DNA of 64,000 bases, taken from the NCBI RefSeq assembly GCF_002080455.1, contig NZ_CP020555.1, positions 6,484,501 through 6,548,500 on the forward strand, read 5' to 3'. Numbering within the stretch: position 1 is the first letter of the stretch; each line of letters opens with the position of its first letter. Shown piece after piece: positions 60,136 to 64,000 of this stretch. A program made the position numbers and the translations under genes. This stretch comes from Streptomyces sp. Sge12 (GTDB taxonomy: Bacteria; Actinomycetota; Actinomycetes; Streptomycetales; Streptomycetaceae). The notes under the pieces are model-generated. The model was not told where the DNA came from. It saw only the letters and a list, made by a program, of their open reading frames with translations, and ran no database searches.

Positions 60136-60569
60136 CCGCACCGCAGACCGGCAACGACACCAGGGGCCGCGGCTCCGGCCCGCTCAACTGGCTCCTCGAC
60201 GAGCTCGTCGACCGGGTCGGCTCCATTCGCAAGGCGGTGGTCCTCTCCGGCGACGGCCTGCCCACCGGCAGCTCCAAGGACCTGACCCGCGAGGACAGCG
60301 AGCACCTGGCGGCGGTCGCCTCCGGCTTCCACAGCCTGGCCAAGGGCGTCGGGCGGCACTTCGACTCCGGCCGGGTCCGCCAGACCGTCGTCGAGCTCGA
60401 CGAGGCGTTCCTCTTCGTCATGGCCGCGGGCGACGGCAGCTGCCTGGCCGTGCTGGCCGACGCCGACTCCGACGTCGGGCAGGTGGCGTACGAGATGACG
60501 CTCATGGTCAAGCGCGTCGGCGACCACCTGGCGACCGCCCCGCGCACCGGGCTGCCAGCCGGAGGGTGA
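60132..60569 (+). CDS. cvnB: Roadblock/LC7 domain protein CvnB
   Basis: The 145-aa protein consists of one Roadblock/LC7 domain with LDELVDRVGSIRKAVVLSGDGLPTGSS at the start and VELDEAFLFVMAAGDGSCLAVLAD in the middle. In conservons and in MglA/MglB systems such proteins control the partner GTPase. The ATG overlaps the cvnA stop by four bases. The stop is ten bases before cvnC. Confidence 0.96.
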   Translation: MTAPQTGNDTRGRGSGPLNWLLDELVDRVGSIRKAVVLSGDGLPTGSSKDLTREDSEHLAAVASGFHSLAKGVGRHFDSGRVRQTVVELDEAFLFVMAAGDGSCLAVLADADSDVGQVAYEMTLMVKRVGDHLATAPRTGLPAGG

Positions 60570-60579
60570 GTCGTAGGGC

Positions 60580-61077
60580 ATGAGCGATCCAGGCCAGGAC
60601 CACCCCGGCGAGCTTGCCGCCGGCTTCACCGACGATCCGTCCTACGGCGATCCGTCGTACGGCGAACCGTCCTACGACGACCCGTCCCACCCGGATCCCG
60701 AACACGCGCACTGGTTCGACGACGACGCGGGTCCCGTCGTCCGTCCGTACGCCATGACCCGCGGCCGGACCAGCCATGCGGGACAGCACCGCCTCGACCT
60801 GATCGCGCTCGTCGTCGCCGAACCGGCGGCCGACGATCCGGTCTGGGACATGACCCTCTCCCCGGAACACGCCCACATCCTCGGGCTGTGCCGGGGCCGA
60901 CCACAGTCGGTCGCCGAACTCGCGGCCGATCTCGACCTCGCGGTCGGGGTCGTCCGTGTCCTGATCGGCGACCTGGTCGACGAGGAACTGGTTCACGTGA
61001 CCAGGCCGGTACCGCCGGCAGAACTGCCCGATGAATCCATTCTGCGTGAGGTGATCGATGGCCTTCGGGCGCTTTAG
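60580..61077 (+). CDS. cvnC: DUF742 protein CvnC
   Basis: The 165-aa protein has an N-terminal repeat of Asp-Pro-Ser-Tyr type (DPSYGDPSYGEPSYDDPS). The DUF742 domain follows, starting at VVRPYAMTRGRT and going on to a winged-helix-like part with LCRGRPQSVAELAADLDLAVGVVRVLIGDLVDEELV. It connects CvnA with the GTPase in the known complex. It overlaps cvnD by 20 bases. Confidence 0.95.
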   Translation: MSDPGQDHPGELAAGFTDDPSYGDPSYGEPSYDDPSHPDPEHAHWFDDDAGPVVRPYAMTRGRTSHAGQHRLDLIALVVAEPAADDPVWDMTLSPEHAHILGLCRGRPQSVAELAADLDLAVGVVRVLIGDLVDEELVHVTRPVPPAELPDESILREVIDGLRAL

Positions 61078-61684
61078 CCGCACCGGTGCCATGCACGCGG
61101 TGTCGCCGGTCGAGCCGCTGACCTTGAAGATCCTGGTCGCGGGCGGCTTCGGGGTGGGCAAGACCACCCTGGTCAGTGCAGTGAGCGAAATCAGACCCCT
61201 GCGCACCGAGGAACGGCTCTCCGAGCCGGGCGTCGGTGTCGACGACACCGGGGGAGTGGAGGGCAAGAGCACCACCACCGTGGCCATGGACTTCGGGCGC
61301 ATCACGCTCCGCGAGGACCTGGTGCTGTACCTGTTCGGCACGCCCGGGCAGGACCGCTTCTGGTTCCTGTGGGACGAGCTGGCGCAGGGTTCGCTCGGCG
61401 CGGTCGTCCTCGCGGACACACGTCGCCTCGCGGACTGCTTCGCCGCCATCGACTACTTCGAACGGCGCGGCATCCCCTTCGTGGTCGCCGTCAACTGCTT
61501 CGACGGAGCCGACCGGCACCCCGTGGTGACCGTACGGACAGCACTCGACCTCGACCCCGGGGTCCCGGTGCTGCTGTGCGACGCCCGGGACCGGGAGTCC
61601 GTGAAGGACGTGCTGGTGGGGGTCGTGGAACACGCGATGTCCCTGGCGCGCGAGCGGCGCCGCAGCCTCTCGGCGGGCGCCTGA
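61058..61684 (+). CDS. cvnD: Conservon GTPase CvnD
   Basis: The 208-aa Ras-like GTPase has the P-loop GGFGVGKTT (29-37), a threonine-rich switch I region (KSTTTVAMDFG), and the switch II motif FGTPGQDRFWFLW. VAVNCFDGA stands in place of NKxD. It belongs to the ATP/GTP-binding proteins of conservons. The ATG at 61058 lies inside the end of cvnC, which suggests translational coupling. It is the last gene of the unit; a hairpin follows at 61756. Confidence 0.95.
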   Translation: MAFGRFSRTGAMHAVSPVEPLTLKILVAGGFGVGKTTLVSAVSEIRPLRTEERLSEPGVGVDDTGGVEGKSTTTVAMDFGRITLREDLVLYLFGTPGQDRFWFLWDELAQGSLGAVVLADTRRLADCFAAIDYFERRGIPFVVAVNCFDGADRHPVVTVRTALDLDPGVPVLLCDARDRESVKDVLVGVVEHAMSLARERRRSLSAGA

Positions 61685-61755
61685 CAGAGGGCCCGGGCCG
61701 GGCCGGACAGGGCCCCGGTACGGGCGCTGTCCCCGCCCGTCCGACATGGAGGCGA

Positions 61756-61783
61756 CCCGTACCCCCGCCGACTGGGGTACGGG
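61756..61783. terminator. Terminator between the conservon and the thiolase-like gene
   Basis: CCCGTACCCC (61756-61765) and GGGGTACGGG (61774-61783) form a perfect 10-bp stem with an 8-base loop in the 205-base convergent gap. Confidence 0.75.
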
Positions 61784-61889
61784 CCGCAGCTCTCACGGGG
61801 GGTCTCGGGTCCCGGTCGCGGCGCGGGACTGTGGAGCGAGTGTGAACCTGCGGCCGGGGGCCGTCAAGCGTTCGGACAACACACGCTGT

Positions 61890-63080
61890 TCAGCGCACGG
61901 CGACGACGGCCGACCCGTGCCCGAACAGCCCCTGGTTGGCGGTGATCCCGGCGCGTGCGCCGGGCACCTGCCGGTCCCCTGCCGTACCGCGCAACTGCCA
62001 GGTCAGCTCACATACCTGAGCGATGGCCTGCGCCGGTACCGCCTCCCCGAAGGAGGCCAGCCCGCCACTGGTGTTGACCGGGACACGGCCGCCCAGTGCC
62101 GTCGCCCCCTCCCGTACGAGCTTGGCGCCCTCGCCCTCCCCGCACAGCCCGATGTCCTCGTACCACTCCAGTTCGAGCGCGGTGGACAGGTCGTACACCT
62201 CGGCGAGCGAGAGGTCGTCCGGGCCGAGCCCCGCCTCCTCGTAGGCCGCGCGGGCGATCGAGGACCGGAAGGACCCGGCCGCCGGTGCGACGGCCACCGA
62301 CGAGTCGGTCGCCATGTCGGGGAGGTCCAGCACCGTCCGCGGATACGTGGGCGTCACCGTCGAGACGGCCCGGATCCGCACCGGATCGGCCACCCCGCGC
62401 GCCCGCGCGAAGTCCATGCTGGTCAGCACCAGGGCCGCGCCCCCGTCGGAGGTGGCGCAGATGTCGAGCAGCCGCAGCGGATCGGCGACCACGGCCGAGG
62501 CCGCGACCTCCTCCGCGGTGACCTCCTTGCGGTAGCGGGCGAGCGGATTGAGCCGCCCGGCCGCCGCGTTCTTCACCTTGACCCGTGCGAAGTCCTCCAG
62601 GGTGTCCCCGTGCAGGGCCATCCGGCGCCGGGCGTAGAGCGCGAAGTAGGCCGGGTTGGTGGCGCCCAGCACCCGGAACCGCAGCCAGTCCGGATCGTCG
62701 GGCCGGTCGCCGCCCGCCGGCGCGAAGAACCCCTTGGGCGCGGCGTCCGCGCCGACCACGAGGACCACGTCGGCCAGGCCCGCCAGGATCTGCGCGCGGG
62801 CCGCCCCGATGGCCTGGGCGCCGGACGCGCAGGCCGCGTACACGCTGGTCACCCGCGCGCCCTGCCAGCCGAGGGCCTGCGCGAAGGTGGCGCCGGCCAC
62901 GTAACCCGGGTATCCGGAGCGGACGGTGTCGGCGCCGACGATCGACTGCACGTCCGTCCAGCCGAGGCCGGCGTCGGCCAGCGCCGCGCGCGCGGCGGTC
63001 CGCCCGTACTCGACGAAACTGCGGCCCCATTTCCCCCAGGGGTGCATGCCGGCCCCGAGGACGGCGATGTCGGTGCTCAC
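61890..63080 (-). CDS. Thiolase-fold lipid-transfer/aldolase-like protein (Ltp type)
   Basis: The 396-aa protein has the thiolase fold, with the nucleophile region VYAACASGAQAIG (Cys84). The thiolase His motif GHPxGA reads GEAVPA (345-350). The second Cys motif near the end is replaced by NQGLFGHGSA (382-391). This is the pattern of the SCP-x/Ltp branch, where members such as Ltp2 act as retro-aldolases in steroid side-chain breakdown together with a DUF35 partner. The partner gene is directly upstream with a four-base overlap. The GTG at 63080 is the start. It is probably a lipid or steroid catabolic enzyme rather than an acetyl-CoA acetyltransferase. Confidence 0.87.
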   Translation of the reverse strand: MSTDIAVLGAGMHPWGKWGRSFVEYGRTAARAALADAGLGWTDVQSIVGADTVRSGYPGYVAGATFAQALGWQGARVTSVYAACASGAQAIGAARAQILAGLADVVLVVGADAAPKGFFAPAGGDRPDDPDWLRFRVLGATNPAYFALYARRRMALHGDTLEDFARVKVKNAAAGRLNPLARYRKEVTAEEVAASAVVADPLRLLDICATSDGGAALVLTSMDFARARGVADPVRIRAVSTVTPTYPRTVLDLPDMATDSSVAVAPAAGSFRSSIARAAYEEAGLGPDDLSLAEVYDLSTALELEWYEDIGLCGEGEGAKLVREGATALGGRVPVNTSGGLASFGEAVPAQAIAQVCELTWQLRGTAGDRQVPGARAGITANQGLFGHGSAVVAVR

Positions 63081-63535
63081 TCGGCGCCCCCCACGGGCCG
63101 GAACTGCCAGGTCGTCCAGGCGGTCCCGGCGTCCTCGTTCAGCACGCCCCCGACCACCTCGACCTCCATCCCGACGGCGAGATCGGCCACCCCCACCCCG
63201 GGCGCGGCCTGCCCCAGCACCACCATCCCCTCGGCCTCCAGCTCCACCGCGACCAGCGTGTACGGGTCCCAGGCCGCGGCCGGGTCGGACACGTACGGGG
63301 CGGGCGGCCGGTAGCGCCCGTCGGTGTAGGACCAGACCCGGCCGCGGGGGGAGAGGGCCACCTCGGCGAGGTCGCCGCCGCCGGGGCAGTGCGGATTGCG
63401 GCAGTAGGCGTCCTCGCGCGGGAAGAACACCGCGGTGCAGGCAGAGCAGCGGGTGCCGAGCAGCCGGAATCCTCCGCCGTCCGGCCCGTCCTCGGTGAAC
63501 CACCCGCTCACGACGGGTGTGCGTGTGCGTGCCAC
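63077..63535 (-). CDS. DUF35 OB-fold protein with zinc ribbon
   Basis: The 152-aa partner of the thiolase-fold protein has a rubredoxin-like zinc ribbon near residues 27 to 50 (TRCSACTAVFFPREDAYCRNPHC, with four cysteines). The OB-fold domain follows, beginning at VALSPRGRVWSYT. DUF35 subunits bind Ltp-type proteins and supply the CoA-binding tunnel. Its end overlaps the thiolase-like gene by four bases, and it is the first gene after the operator at 63558. Confidence 0.93.
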   Translation of the reverse strand: MARTRTPVVSGWFTEDGPDGGGFRLLGTRCSACTAVFFPREDAYCRNPHCPGGGDLAEVALSPRGRVWSYTDGRYRPPAPYVSDPAAAWDPYTLVAVELEAEGMVVLGQAAPGVGVADLAVGMEVEVVGGVLNEDAGTAWTTWQFRPVGGAE

Positions 63536-63557
63536 GATGCCCCTCCCTGGTCAGTGA

Positions 63558-63574
63558 CCTGACGGATCGTCAGG
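63558..63574. promoter_or_regulatory. Operator CCTGACG-GAT-CGTCAGG
   Basis: A perfect 7-bp inverted repeat with a 3-base spacer lies 22 bases upstream of the DUF35 start and just after the end of the next gene. It has the same TGACG-N3-CGTCA core as the site at 29679. A TetR-type repressor responding to acyl-CoA or steroid-like ligands is the likely binder. Confidence 0.75.
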
Positions 63575-63585
63575 AATCTGGAACC

Positions 63586-63954
63586 TCAGGAGTCTGCCAC
63601 GGGCGGGCATCCTTGACACGGGTTCTCGGCAAGCCACTTCTGCGCGATCTCCGCCAACTCCGCGTCCCGCCCGGCCAGCATCATCGCGATCATCTGCGCG
63701 TCCCCGCGCAGCGACCACGCGGGATGCCCGAAGGTGGCCGGATTGTTCCCCTCGATCAGGAAGTGTGCCGGCCAGGCCGTCCCGTACCCGATCAGGGGAA
63801 GGGCGGCGAGGTAGCGCCTGCGGCCGCGCGCCACCCCGTAGACCGTCAGTGCCAGACCGGTGAGCGTGCCGGTGAGATGGATCCAGCGGGTGGCGGCCCG
63901 CGAGTGCATCGCGACGTAGTACGGCCAGAACTCCTCGTACGAGCTGAATGTCAT
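63586..63954 (-). CDS. DUF962/Mpo1-like membrane protein
   Basis: The 122-aa protein begins MTFSSYEEFWPYYVAMHSRAATRWIHL, the usual start of DUF962 proteins, with the histidine of HSRxxTRWxH. Two to three hydrophobic segments follow, and AWPAHFLIEGNNPATFGHPAWSLRGD holds further conserved histidines. Yeast Mpo1 is a 2-hydroxy fatty acid dioxygenase of this family, so a lipid oxidation role is possible here. The C-terminus has two cysteines (NPCQGCPP). It lies upstream of the DUF35/thiolase-fold pair on the same strand, and the operator sits between them. Confidence 0.9.
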   Translation of the reverse strand: MTFSSYEEFWPYYVAMHSRAATRWIHLTGTLTGLALTVYGVARGRRRYLAALPLIGYGTAWPAHFLIEGNNPATFGHPAWSLRGDAQMIAMMLAGRDAELAEIAQKWLAENPCQGCPPVADS

Positions 63955-64000
63955 GCGGGCACGGTACTCACGGCCGCACGGGGGCGACAGTCGCCGGGCG

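Overview
The window is a gene-dense, very GC-rich actinomycete chromosome segment, almost certainly Streptomyces. The evidence is a conservon (sensor kinase, Roadblock, DUF742, GTPase), an adjacent smeA-sffA sporulation pair, RbpA with a textbook SigR promoter, a secreted GH18 chitinase with the Streptomyces chitinase direct repeats, and an SPW-repeat protein. The gene order (riboflavin operon, hisE-hisG, CbxX-type ATPase, ppm1, fxsA, rbpA, sffA-smeA) looks like the SCO14xx core region of S. coelicolor as I remember it. I see no prophage, transposase, CRISPR array, tRNA or rRNA.

Layout. 1-8315: start of an unknown gene (minus strand), NCS2 permease, an MFS exporter divergent from a ROK regulator with a clear operator between them, an ECF41-type sigJ with its oxidoreductase partner, and a chitinase. 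8500-14926: FMN riboswitch, ribD-ribE-ribM-ribA-ribH, hisE-hisG and a PH-domain protein, all on the plus strand. 15127-25089: two CBS/DUF21 transporters, a GT-C-like membrane protein, an EccA/CbxX ATPase, a uridine-kinase-like protein, a secreted C39-like protein and two small membrane proteins. 25258-27531: TetR regulator, acyl-CoA dehydrogenase and a small conserved protein.

27590-29600 is the strangest part. It is about 2 kb without a credible gene, built as nested inverted repeats (arms over 400 bp) with two families of tandem repeats (about 48 and 63 bp) arranged in mirror symmetry around a 27-bp inverted repeat. After it come a two-gene lipid-type operon with a TGACG-N3-CGTCA operator, an Lrp regulator, an amidohydrolase, ppm1, fxsA, rbpA, an Atg22-like MFS protein, GDPD, a MocR regulator, sffA-smeA, ankyrin and HEAT proteins, and the 5-oxoprolinase operon pxpABC.

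48801-56277 holds a three-gene operon whose last product (1567 aa) has SMC architecture: a Walker A half-head, a long coiled coil, a hinge-like globular centre, a second coiled coil, and a signature/Walker B half-head. Two smaller unrecognised proteins precede it, as kleisin and KITE subunits precede the SMC in Mks/Wadjet operons, but there is no JetD-like nuclease gene beside it. This is the best candidate for an undescribed system. The window ends with the conservon (57295-61684) and a divergent thiolase-fold/DUF35 pair that lacks key thiolase residues and carries the same type of operator as the operon at 29771.
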